The translations under genes were made by a program, and so were the position numbers. This document shows, in pieces, positions 9,378 through 16,885 of a stretch of 64,000 bases of DNA. Origin of the DNA: VFJQ01 sp044226525 (GTDB taxonomy: Bacteria; Verrucomicrobiota; Verrucomicrobiia; Chthoniobacterales; Chthoniobacteraceae); assembly GCA_044226525.1 (NCBI GenBank), contig JBGAGV010000025.1, positions 1-64,000 on the forward strand, given 5' to 3'. Numbering within the stretch: the stretch's first letter is position 1; each line of letters opens with the position of its first letter. The notes beneath the pieces were generated by a model. That model was given only the letters and a program-made list of their open reading frames with translations. It did not search any database and was not told the DNA's origin.

Positions 9378-11866
9378 GTCTGACAACTGTTACTTGCTGC
9401 GGAATCCAGAAGAGCCCTGACTGCAGCGGACACGCGATCTGGGCTGATCGTAGCCACCGCCGAGCATCCGGAATTGCAGACGCCGCTGAAACCAAGGTCG
9501 GTCTTGGTGTGGCAGAAAGTGCACGCAGTGTCCGATGCAACGCTCGTGACTTCGGCGCAATCCCAGAGAAACGCGGATGGGAAATGCGCATGAAGCCCCA
9601 CTACCGGCACTCTCAAGAACCCCGCCAGATCAGCCATCCCGTTATCGTTCGCGACTACCGCGGTGCAACCGAGCATCGCATCGATAAACCACTCGGGTTC
9701 CTGGTTTGTGACCCAGAAAGCCGTCGTGGACCCAAAAATTTTGGACAAAAACTCTTCATCCTCCGGCATGCCGATTCCGATTACCTCATGGCCCATTTCC
9801 TTGAGTTGCTCCACGAGACGCTGCCAGTGTGGGGTGGGCCAGTCGTGTGGAACAGGCTGCGGAGTCGGCGGCGGCGGCGGCAGATGCTGAGCGATACGGG
9901 CGCCTGCCGCTCCCCCCCTTGGTGATTCGACCATGCGTAACCGCGACCGTGGCGCCAGCAGGATATAGGACGGAAAATCAAACCGCTGGACTTTAATCTC
10001 GCGGTCCAGATTTTCGGGACGCCGGGGAGCCAGCCCGGGCCAGAATGCATTAGCATACCATCGGCTGCGGCTTACGCCGTAAGTTTGGTTCACCGGATCG
10101 GCATGCAGATCGATAAGTCCCGTTTCCAAGAAGTCCGCTTCCTTCTCGGGGGATTCGGCGATGATCTTCAGTCCGGGTTGCCGCAGGCGGCTCATCCACT
10201 TCCCAAATCGAGTGTGAAACTCGACGGTCAATCCCATCTGAACCGCGGAAACCGCCGCGTATAATGAGATAATATGATCGCCCATCTCTGGAGAGGAATT
10301 TCCAACTCGGACGACTTCTCCCAACCGTTTCCGAGCCCGTGAGCGAACCCGATCGATCGACTTCCCCAAAAGCAATCCTCCGGCAGACGCCGGACACACC
10401 CGGGCAAGCGTTCGCAGAGATACCCGCCGCATCGAGCCACCCGCACACGACTCACTCGTCCACAGCCGGCGATTAATCCGCCGCAGCACAAAAACTACCT
10501 CCTCCCTGTCGCCGCGAAGGGTCAGGCACGGCCGCCCGCCATCTTCGCTCAGTTCCCAAAACGTGAGGAAGGCATTCGCGTGACGATCCAGCCTGCCTCC
10601 AGCGCAAAACTTGATTTCCTCGAACGGCGCGCGTTTCGGCGCCGCAAGTGGGCGATCCTGCTTGCCCGCAGCCTGGACCTTTCGGCGTTTCATGTCGATG
10701 AATGCACCGGGATAAGTGCGACGATAAAGCACATCGGCGCTCGACTCAACCGAGTCGAATACCCCTCTTTCCTGCTGCGGAGGCAGTGCATCCGGCGCCG
10801 TTTCGGAATTGAGGGGCGGCGATTCTTCCTCCGCCAGTGCGGCCTCAAATGCCCACGGCTCCGCAAGAAGCTCTTCGCTACAGCGTTGCAAAATCGCCGA
10901 TTGCGGAGGAGAGAACTGCTTCCCTACCCGACCTGCCCACCTCGACTCGAGGGACCTCAAGTGTTTCCGGCAAGCTGGCTCGAGCATGGAACCGCTGACC
11001 CAGTGGTTTTTGCCAAACAAACGCCAGCCAAGAAGCCCGAAACGCTTTTGAAAAAGCCGATTTCCGTCCAAGTCCGGCTGGCAGACTATGGCCGAGTCGG
11101 GCGGCGCCCCGGGGACCGTCAACACCTGTGGTCCGTCGATCGGAAACACAAATGGCAGCCCCACCTTCTGCCAGGCAAACTTGAAAAGGCTGGTGCCTAC
11201 TTCATACCGAGATTGAGTGCTCTGATGGCGAAAGACGTCGCTGCCGAATAATTCAAGGTTGCCCTGCACCCACTTCGCCAGGGCCAGTGCTTCCCAGCAA
11301 ACTTCCTTGTGAATTAAAACCTGCCCCAGGTCAACCTCAGGCTCCGGACGATAGGGAATGTTGAGAAGCCTCCAGACCACTTGGTTTGGAGGGTCCTGCC
11401 TCATCCCTTGCCAGAATAGTGCCCCCGCAGCCTGATAGTCAGGATCTTCAAATAAAAAGGACGGGTCTCTTACCGGAAGGTTTTCAGCGTCCAGCAGCAA
11501 CACTTCGAGAAGATCGCTACAGATGATCGAAAGCAGCTTCCGTTGCTGCCGGCTTTCCAAACCGATTCCAGTAGCATCGGCGATCGGCCCGGCGTCCAGG
11601 CACCGCACCCCAAGCGGCGCGACCAGACTCTCCATGGTCAGATCGATTCCGTCATCACCGTGGCGCCCGATATGCCAGAACTCGACGGGCAGTTCGCACC
11701 CCGCATGGCGCAAACACTGCACCAGAATCCACGCCGAGGTGAACGCCGCGGTTCCTCCCGCCCACACAACAATTCCCCGACCCACAAATGACGCCGGAAA
11801 GGGCGACACATTCTCCGTTGCCTCATCGATTGAAGCCTTGAGTTTCGTTAACGGATCAGCAATCAT
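9374..11866 (-). CDS. GT71-like / GT9-like fusion glycosyltransferase
   Basis: This is an 830-residue fusion. The N-terminal 300 residues resemble alpha-mannosyltransferases of the MNN1/GT71 type: GRGIVVWAGG, SAWILVQCLRHAGCELPVEF, then EVLLLDAENLPVRDPSFLF, where DAEN sits at the DxD position. The C-terminal 350 residues look like a GT-B heptosyltransferase (GT9): GNSSPEMGDHIISLYAA as the first strand/loop, and VVANDNGMADLAGFLRVPVV as the nucleotide-sugar-binding C-terminal motif. A CxxC...C cluster (TACTFCHTKT, VCNSGC) near the end could bind metal. The ATG at 11866 starts the conserved region. It is the first gene of the operon and has a full-length paralogue of the same architecture at 16882-19200. 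Confidence 0.75.
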   Translation of the reverse strand: MIADPLTKLKASIDEATENVSPFPASFVGRGIVVWAGGTAAFTSAWILVQCLRHAGCELPVEFWHIGRHGDDGIDLTMESLVAPLGVRCLDAGPIADATGIGLESRQQRKLLSIICSDLLEVLLLDAENLPVRDPSFLFEDPDYQAAGALFWQGMRQDPPNQVVWRLLNIPYRPEPEVDLGQVLIHKEVCWEALALAKWVQGNLELFGSDVFRHQSTQSRYEVGTSLFKFAWQKVGLPFVFPIDGPQVLTVPGAPPDSAIVCQPDLDGNRLFQKRFGLLGWRLFGKNHWVSGSMLEPACRKHLRSLESRWAGRVGKQFSPPQSAILQRCSEELLAEPWAFEAALAEEESPPLNSETAPDALPPQQERGVFDSVESSADVLYRRTYPGAFIDMKRRKVQAAGKQDRPLAAPKRAPFEEIKFCAGGRLDRHANAFLTFWELSEDGGRPCLTLRGDREEVVFVLRRINRRLWTSESCAGGSMRRVSLRTLARVCPASAGGLLLGKSIDRVRSRARKRLGEVVRVGNSSPEMGDHIISLYAAVSAVQMGLTVEFHTRFGKWMSRLRQPGLKIIAESPEKEADFLETGLIDLHADPVNQTYGVSRSRWYANAFWPGLAPRRPENLDREIKVQRFDFPSYILLAPRSRLRMVESPRGGAAGARIAQHLPPPPPTPQPVPHDWPTPHWQRLVEQLKEMGHEVIGIGMPEDEEFLSKIFGSTTAFWVTNQEPEWFIDAMLGCTAVVANDNGMADLAGFLRVPVVGLHAHFPSAFLWDCAEVTSVASDTACTFCHTKTDLGFSGVCNSGCSAVATISPDRVSAAVRALLDSAASNSCQT

Positions 11867-12156
11867 GAGGGGAATGAGGTTGAGACAAGGCGCCCGCAAT
11901 TTTTTGCGAAACAGTTAGACACCCGGCGGAATCGAAAAGATCTCGACCGCCATCGAGAGCGCAAATAAACTAGCTAAGAATGGGAGACTCTTCTAAACGC
12001 CTCGGTCAGGTTACTAGCCACTCCAAGGCAGGGGAAAGGAAACGCGAGGCGTCTAATAAAGAAACCCTCTTGCAACTACCCGAGCAATCGAAAGGCAAGG
12101 GTATGCCCACCTCTTAAACTCCCAGCGCCTGCCAGCGGTATGTCATTTCGCGCAAG
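11867..12156. other. Intergenic region between glycosyltransferase operon and peptide genes
   Basis: No coding signal is visible. It should hold the promoter of the minus-strand operon that starts at 11866 and the 3' end of the peptide transcript. An 8-bp inverted repeat (ACGCCTCG near 11998 and CGAGGCGT near 12046) with a loop of about 40 bases is the only structure noticed. I see no convincing -35/-10 pair. Confidence 0.35.
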
Positions 12157-12396
12157 TCAGAGGGGCGTCATCCCGCTTCGTTTCACGCTGACCTTTGGAT
12201 TCCAGGAAAACCAAGGATCCTGAGGGGTGCTCCAGTTCCAGTAGGAGGTAAACGGGCGCTTCGATGAAAAAGGTCCACTCCAAGCCAGGCTGCGATTCGT
12301 GAGGATGATCGATGCCGCGCCGAATGCCAGAGCGGTTCCAGTCGTCCGCTTGATAAACACACGCCGACTGATTTGATTTACCGGATCTTTATCCAT
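12157..12396 (-). CDS. Small Tat-leader peptide, copy 1 (divergent tail)
   Basis: This 79-residue peptide has a twin-arginine-type leader: ISRRVFIKRT, then the hydrophobic stretch TALAFGAASIIL, then a possible signal-peptidase site after NRSLA. The leader is almost identical to that of the two upstream copies, but the tail after residue 37 is quite different, rich in Trp, Ser, Pro and Phe (PFTSYWNWSTPQ, PWFSWNPKVSV). The very end, PKVSVKRSG, still aligns loosely with PKASITLSG of copy 2. ATG at 12396, 38 bases after copy 2 ends, so it is probably the last gene of a three-gene transcript. Function unknown. The family is not one I can name. Confidence 0.7.
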   Translation of the reverse strand: MDKDPVNQISRRVFIKRTTGTALAFGAASIILTNRSLAWSGPFSSKRPFTSYWNWSTPQDPWFSWNPKVSVKRSGMTPL

Positions 12397-12434
12397 GGAT
12401 GCTCGAAGTGAAAAGCTGTGGAGCGAGACTCGGA

Positions 12435-12692
12435 CTATTTATATCCGCCGCTCAACGTGATGCTCGCCTTCGGAATCGAAGCTTCGAAATCAAACGACCA
12501 GCCACCCGGTCCGTAGGAAATATGGATACCCAACGCGGACGTCGCCGCAGAGATGACGCCGCTGATCCATGGACTTCCGGCCAGGGAGCGGTTGGTAAGA
12601 ATGATCGATGCTGCGCCAAACGCCAAGGCCGTCCCGGCTGTCCGTTTGATGAAGATACGACGACCGATTTGATTTCCGATTTCTTGATTCAT
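12435..12692 (-). CDS. Small Tat-leader peptide, copy 2
   Basis: An 85-residue peptide with leader GRRIFIKRTAG plus hydrophobic core ALAFGAASIIL and probable cleavage after RSLA. The predicted exported tail is about 47 residues, rich in Gly, Ser and Ile with two Trp (SPWISGVISAATSALGIH, YGPGGWSFDFEA) and ends SGGYK. It has no Cys. Its tail differs from that of copy 3 by only two residues (FEASIPKAS against FEASTPGAS). At DNA level the two copies share identical blocks of 65 bp (12505-12569 and 12798-12862) and 45 bp (12577-12621 and its counterpart), which points to recent duplication or gene conversion. Sequence suggests a secreted structural, antimicrobial or glycosylated peptide, but none of these is shown. 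Confidence 0.75.
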   Translation of the reverse strand: MNQEIGNQIGRRIFIKRTAGTALAFGAASIILTNRSLAGSPWISGVISAATSALGIHISYGPGGWSFDFEASIPKASITLSGGYK

Positions 12693-12727
12693 AATGCTTG
12701 AGGTATAAGCTTTGTTCCAGATTTAGT

Positions 12728-12973
12728 TTATTTATATCCACCGCTCAGGGTGATGCTGGCGCCCGGAGTCGAGGCTTCGAAATCGAACGACCAACCGCCC
12801 GGTCCGTAGGAAATATGGATACCCAACGCGGACGTCGCCGCAGAGATGACGCCGCTGATCCACGGACTCCCGGCCAGGGAGCGGTTGGTAAGAATGATCG
12901 ATGCTGCGCCAAATGCCAGAGCCGTCCCGGCCGTCCGCTTGATGAAAATTCGCCTGCCAATTTGATTTTCCAT
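12728..12973 (-). CDS. Small Tat-leader peptide, copy 3 (first in transcript)
   Basis: An 81-residue peptide almost identical to copy 2: MENQIGRRIFIKRT leader, a hydrophobic segment, NRSLA and a Gly/Ser/Trp tail ending SGGYK. The RR-x-F-I-K pattern fits the Tat consensus (S/T-R-R-x-F-L-K). The ATG at 12973 has a GAACGAAG stretch about 4 bases upstream that could act as a weak ribosome-binding site. It begins the three-copy operon, so the promoter should lie in 12974-13517. Sitting between two glycosyltransferase operons and beside a protease-like membrane protein, it may be a substrate of one or the other; this is inference from position only. Confidence 0.75.
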   Translation of the reverse strand: MENQIGRRIFIKRTAGTALAFGAASIILTNRSLAGSPWISGVISAATSALGIHISYGPGGWSFDFEASTPGASITLSGGYK

Positions 12974-13517
12974 ATCTTCGTTCAGTAGGTTGTTTTGGGT
13001 GGGTTATTCCGCGATGACGGGCGCACTTGTGCCCGTAAGTGCTTCTCTTGGTCAATACCTTTTTGAGGAAATTTTAAACTTTTTTTTAATCCTCGTTTAT
13101 GGCGGCCATCCTATAAGCCGTTTTATCTTACGCTAAGGATCGTCCCCCACTTCAAGGCCAACAGTTTTATAGGGGGTAAGACTGCACTTACAAAATACGC
13201 CATCCATCACTTACGAGGGCATGAAATCGGCCCGACATTGACTTTCCTGGAAAGGCTCACATGAGTATCTTTACCCATGTCCGTAACCGGCACAACGCTC
13301 TCCCCTACCACCTCGACTCTCTGACCGGTTGACCTGCCCATAAGCCGCAAGCGTTCGACGAGAGAGTCAAAAAAAACACCGCTGGCCCGGATAAACATCC
13401 GCGCCCTGTTTGACCGCTAATGAACGTCTTCCTACCGCAATTCGCCGTGCACGGACAACCAGTGAATGAATCGTTCAAGACGATCGGACTTGTCGCGAGT
13501 GGGCTTCCTTATTAAAA
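12974..13517. promoter_or_regulatory. Divergent intergenic region; hairpin in the peptide-operon leader
   Basis: This 544-bp AT-richer gap separates the minus-strand peptide genes from the plus-strand CPBP/S41 gene and must contain both promoters if they are transcribed separately. A short hairpin (ACGGGC at 13017-13022, GCCCGT at 13031-13036, 8-base loop) lies about 45-60 bases upstream of the first peptide start, inside its probable 5' leader. On the minus strand TTGACC (complement near 13049-13054) could be a -35 element, but no good -10 follows. A 63-codon open frame at 13207-13398 on the minus strand has no recognisable content and is not called. Confidence 0.35.
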
Positions 13518-15608
13518 ATGGGACAGACCATGTCTGCCACCCCTCACGCCCCCCGAAAGTCCTCGCTGGCAAGCGAGCTTTTTTTTCCAAAAACTGGGAC
13601 AGTTCCGTTGTTTTTGTGGGCTCTTTTCCTTGCGGTCCCGTTTTGGCCGCATCGAGGCGATTGGATTTTGGTGAGCGATACGGTTTGGAAACCCACCAGC
13701 CACTTAATCGTCCCCGGTCTTGCTTTGAGCGTCGGCCTGTTCATGACCTTCCGTCGCAAAAGTCCCCTTCGCGCGGAATCGAGCATGACTGGATCAATGC
13801 TCGGAGGAGCGGCTTTGGCAGGCTGCTTCCTGATGCTCCTTTCGTGGTATCGGATGGGCGAGATTGTCCAACAACAAGGGCCATTCCGTTTTGTTTATAG
13901 CATGTTTCCGGTGTTGCTGCTGATTTCGGCAACGGCGGAGGTGTGGTTCCGCAGCCTGTGGGCCGACCAGGGCCGCACATCGTCACTCATGGGACTTCTA
14001 GCCAACAGCCTGCTTTTCGGCTGGTGGTTTACAGCCGTCCTGGGGAGCCTTCGAGGTCTGCCTGTGAGCACCGATCATGGAATGCAAGAGGTCGTCATGG
14101 AGGCGCTTCTGGGTATATTGCTCAACGTCATGCGGAGCCGCGGAGCATCTCTCGGTGTGCTAACGATAGTTAGCGGATTCGCCAATTACGTTCACTTTAC
14201 ACTCACAACCGCCGACTACAACCCTCGCTTCTCCTTCGTCACGGGTCTGCTTGTCTTTGGCCCGGGTTACCTCCTGCTTCTCGTGCTACTGCTTTTTCTG
14301 CCCATCGGTCGCCAGGTTGCGCGCGGGAGTTGTTTGGTCCTTGGGCTCTTGTTTCTCTCTATGGGAGCAGCCGCCTTAGCGCCGACCGCGATCGCCGAAA
14401 AGACAAAGAGACCGCTCAACCCGAATGCTTCCGCGACGCAACGATGGCAGGAAGATTTGGACTGTCTGGCGAGGGAATATCCACGTCGGCAGCTTGATTT
14501 TTCGCGGCTCATTTCTCCGGCAGACTTCGGGCGGGAAATCGGTGAACTCCGAGCCAGCGCGGGAAACCGGTCGGATGCTGAAATGGTGGTTCGCCTCACC
14601 CGGCTGATCGCCCGGCTCGGGGTCAGCCACTCCTCAACAGACTGGGTCGACCATCCCCATCTCTCCTATTTCCCGATCCAAATGTATTGGTGCGCGGATG
14701 CTCCTGTCATCATCAACGTGGAAAGCCCGGAACTGAAGGAACTGGTCGGCGCTCGAGTCCTGAGTATTGGCTCACATCGTCCGGCGGAGGTTCAGGCCGC
14801 CCTCGCCCCCTATATTGCGCACGACGGGGAAAACTGGGTTCCTTTTCAACTCGGCTTATTTGGCATGTGGGCCGACCTCTTGCGTTTCGAAAAATTGACT
14901 AACCCGGACGGAAGCCTGTCACTTTCGCTGATCAAAAAAGACGGCAAACCATTCGAGGCGGTAATTCACCCCACGGACAAAACGCAGCGAGCGATCGGGG
15001 TCCAATATCCAAATCTCGCTTCACGCCCCCCGGCAAAAGGCTACTGGGCGGTCTTCAAAGACGCCGAGCCCAGGACCGCCTACCTTCGTTACACCTACTG
15101 CGCCGATGTCCCCGGTAATCCATTTGGAACATTTGAAAACTTTGCCGCGAGAACATTGGCGCGGATCGATGTGAAACAAATCGAGCGGATCATTATCGAC
15201 CTGCGCTTCAACCTCGGCGGCGATCCCCATGTGATCGATCCGCTGATTCGCGGAATCCAGGCGCGACCGGCGCTCATGACCGAAGGGCATACTTATGTTT
15301 TGATCGGTCGAGGGACCTTCTCGGCGGCGGTCTTCAGTGCCGCTGAACTGAAGGAAAAGGCAAATGCGGTTTTAGTCGGCGAACCGACGGCGGGATGCCT
15401 GACTACTTATGGCGAGAGTCGATGGTTAGTTCTCCCGAACTCAGGCCTCCGGATTGGTTATTGCATTCGTCGCTATTCGCTCGGCCGCGGAGACATGTCG
15501 CCCCTCGGGCCGGACCGATTCATTCGCGTGCCCACCGTCGATGAGCTACTGGCCGGAACCGATCCGGCGTTTCAATTCGCCGATCGCGGTGGCAGCGTGG
15601 CGCCGTAG
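13518..15608 (+). CDS. Membrane protein: CPBP-like N-terminus fused to S41-type protease domain
   Basis: This is a 696-residue protein. The first 290 residues hold about seven or eight hydrophobic segments. One reads VLLLISATAEVWFRSLW, which resembles the EExxxR motif of CPBP/Abi intramembrane proteases with the first Glu replaced by Ala; a second CPBP-like helix has NSLLFGWWF. The C-terminal 390 residues look like a secreted tail-specific protease (S41): IERIIIDLRFNLGGDP is the conserved D-R-N-G-G block, GRGTFSAAVFSAAEL fits the nucleophile-Ser region, and ANAVLVGEPTAG the following strand. ATGs at 13518 and 13530 are both possible starts. It faces away from three small Tat-peptide genes, which suggests, without proving, a role in processing or tolerating exported peptides. 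Confidence 0.65.
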   Translation: MGQTMSATPHAPRKSSLASELFFPKTGTVPLFLWALFLAVPFWPHRGDWILVSDTVWKPTSHLIVPGLALSVGLFMTFRRKSPLRAESSMTGSMLGGAALAGCFLMLLSWYRMGEIVQQQGPFRFVYSMFPVLLLISATAEVWFRSLWADQGRTSSLMGLLANSLLFGWWFTAVLGSLRGLPVSTDHGMQEVVMEALLGILLNVMRSRGASLGVLTIVSGFANYVHFTLTTADYNPRFSFVTGLLVFGPGYLLLLVLLLFLPIGRQVARGSCLVLGLLFLSMGAAALAPTAIAEKTKRPLNPNASATQRWQEDLDCLAREYPRRQLDFSRLISPADFGREIGELRASAGNRSDAEMVVRLTRLIARLGVSHSSTDWVDHPHLSYFPIQMYWCADAPVIINVESPELKELVGARVLSIGSHRPAEVQAALAPYIAHDGENWVPFQLGLFGMWADLLRFEKLTNPDGSLSLSLIKKDGKPFEAVIHPTDKTQRAIGVQYPNLASRPPAKGYWAVFKDAEPRTAYLRYTYCADVPGNPFGTFENFAARTLARIDVKQIERIIIDLRFNLGGDPHVIDPLIRGIQARPALMTEGHTYVLIGRGTFSAAVFSAAELKEKANAVLVGEPTAGCLTTYGESRWLVLPNSGLRIGYCIRRYSLGRGDMSPLGPDRFIRVPTVDELLAGTDPAFQFADRGGSVAP

Positions 15609-15616
15609 CCCCACGA

Positions 15617-16885
15617 TCACTTCCAGGCGTGGACAATGAGCGAAGGTTCTCTTTGATAGACTTCAACCCGGGTAAAGCCAGCTTCGCGACAAAAGGCTTC
15701 CAGCAGCTTCGCATCGTAGCTGGCGTAGTGAATATTCCATTGATCGTTGCCGGCGGAAAAGACCTTGAAGTTCAGCCAGAGCGCCTTGCTCGGAACGCCA
15801 TCGATCGATACCATTTTCTGTTCGTCCGGATGTAGATTGACAAAATCCTCCTGCCATTCGCCGGAGCAATACATCTTCACGTTTCGTTCGAGGTTCGGCG
15901 TATCGATATGGCAAAATCCTCCGGGCCTGAGGACACGATACCATTCCTTCAGAGCTTTCCGTGCTGCCGCCATCGGCACGTGCTCGATGACATGCGTGGA
16001 CCTTACTTCATCGAAGGTGTTATCCTCGCACGGGATTTTGTCCATGGGCGCTCGATACTGCACATCCGGAGCCTTGGGATCGATGTCGAGATGTTCGTAT
16101 CCCGTCTGCGGTCGCGCTCCGGAACCGATCTCGAGCCGGCGAGCCGCGGGTCGCGATTCTTGCACCCTTGGCTTCAAGAAAAAGGGCCCGATCGGCCCCC
16201 GATGAACGTTTTCAACCGCCAGATGCGGAAACGCCCGTCCAGCTATCTCGACAAAATAGTCGAACCCACGCGGGTGATGATATTCACCCACCGCCCGTCT
16301 GACCATGGCCAGGCTGGCCGGCGAGGCGTTCTGCATCACATTGAATTCGGATCCCTCGCAATCCAACTTGAGGAGGTCGATGGACTGCAGGTCATGCTCG
16401 GCGATCAATTGTTCCAGCGTCATCGTGGGCACTTGCTCCGCGACGATCGAATACGGGAACGCCAAACCTTGGGCGGACGCCTGCTTTCTCAGAAAATTTT
16501 CCTTCGTCGAAAGAAATCCGCCTCCGGTCGCCCCTTCACCGTCGGTAAGGACCATTCTTTCTCCGCCATAAAAAGCCGCGCAGTTATAGGCCACGGCAAA
16601 CGGTGCATTCTGGCAAAGCAGTTCGTAGGAACGCTCGTTGGGTTCGAGGCAGTAAACTTTTGCCTCAGGCCAATGTAGATGCGCGAGGACAGCAAACGTG
16701 CCAATGTGCGCTCCAATATCGACGATCGTTTTCGGCTCAAAGCCACTTTTTTTCAATTTGGCCAGCTTATAACAATCGCCCGTAACCACTTCCTCGATCA
16801 CGGCGGTATCGCCGAACTTTTCCGTGCGGATGTGAAACGGTATTGGGACCGTGCCCGGTATCATAGTAGAAGGCCTTTCTCTCAT
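15617..16885 (-). CDS. FkbM-type / type-11 double methyltransferase
   Basis: This 422-residue protein carries two SAM-dependent methyltransferase domains. Residues about 50-230 are FkbM-like (TIVDIGAHIGTFAVLAH, VYCLEPNERSYELL, IDLLKLDCEGSEFNVM), a family that O-methylates sugars and polyketides. Residues about 245-420 are a type-11 methyltransferase (LEIGSGARPQTGYEHLDID, STHVIEHVP, RVLRPGGFCHIDTPN). Its ATG overlaps the stop of the upstream glycosyltransferase gene as ATGA, so the two are translationally coupled and probably act on the same product. Sugar O-methylation is the likely job of the FkbM half; the second half could act on another position or on the anchor. Its 3' end nearly meets the convergent CPBP/S41 gene. 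Confidence 0.88.
   Translation of the reverse strand: MRERPSTMIPGTVPIPFHIRTEKFGDTAVIEEVVTGDCYKLAKLKKSGFEPKTIVDIGAHIGTFAVLAHLHWPEAKVYCLEPNERSYELLCQNAPFAVAYNCAAFYGGERMVLTDGEGATGGGFLSTKENFLRKQASAQGLAFPYSIVAEQVPTMTLEQLIAEHDLQSIDLLKLDCEGSEFNVMQNASPASLAMVRRAVGEYHHPRGFDYFVEIAGRAFPHLAVENVHRGPIGPFFLKPRVQESRPAARRLEIGSGARPQTGYEHLDIDPKAPDVQYRAPMDKIPCEDNTFDEVRSTHVIEHVPMAAARKALKEWYRVLRPGGFCHIDTPNLERNVKMYCSGEWQEDFVNLHPDEQKMVSIDGVPSKALWLNFKVFSAGNDQWNIHYASYDAKLLEAFCREAGFTRVEVYQREPSLIVHAWK

Noticed and set aside
12157..12973. Lanthipeptide, lasso or sactipeptide precursor
   Set aside because: No LanM/LanB, asparagine-synthetase-like, radical SAM or RRE protein is in the window, and the tails have no Cys; the leader looks like an export signal.
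13207..13398. 63-codon minus-strand frame upstream of the peptide genes
   Set aside because: Composition unlike the neighbours, no ribosome-binding site and no leader resembling the small peptides.
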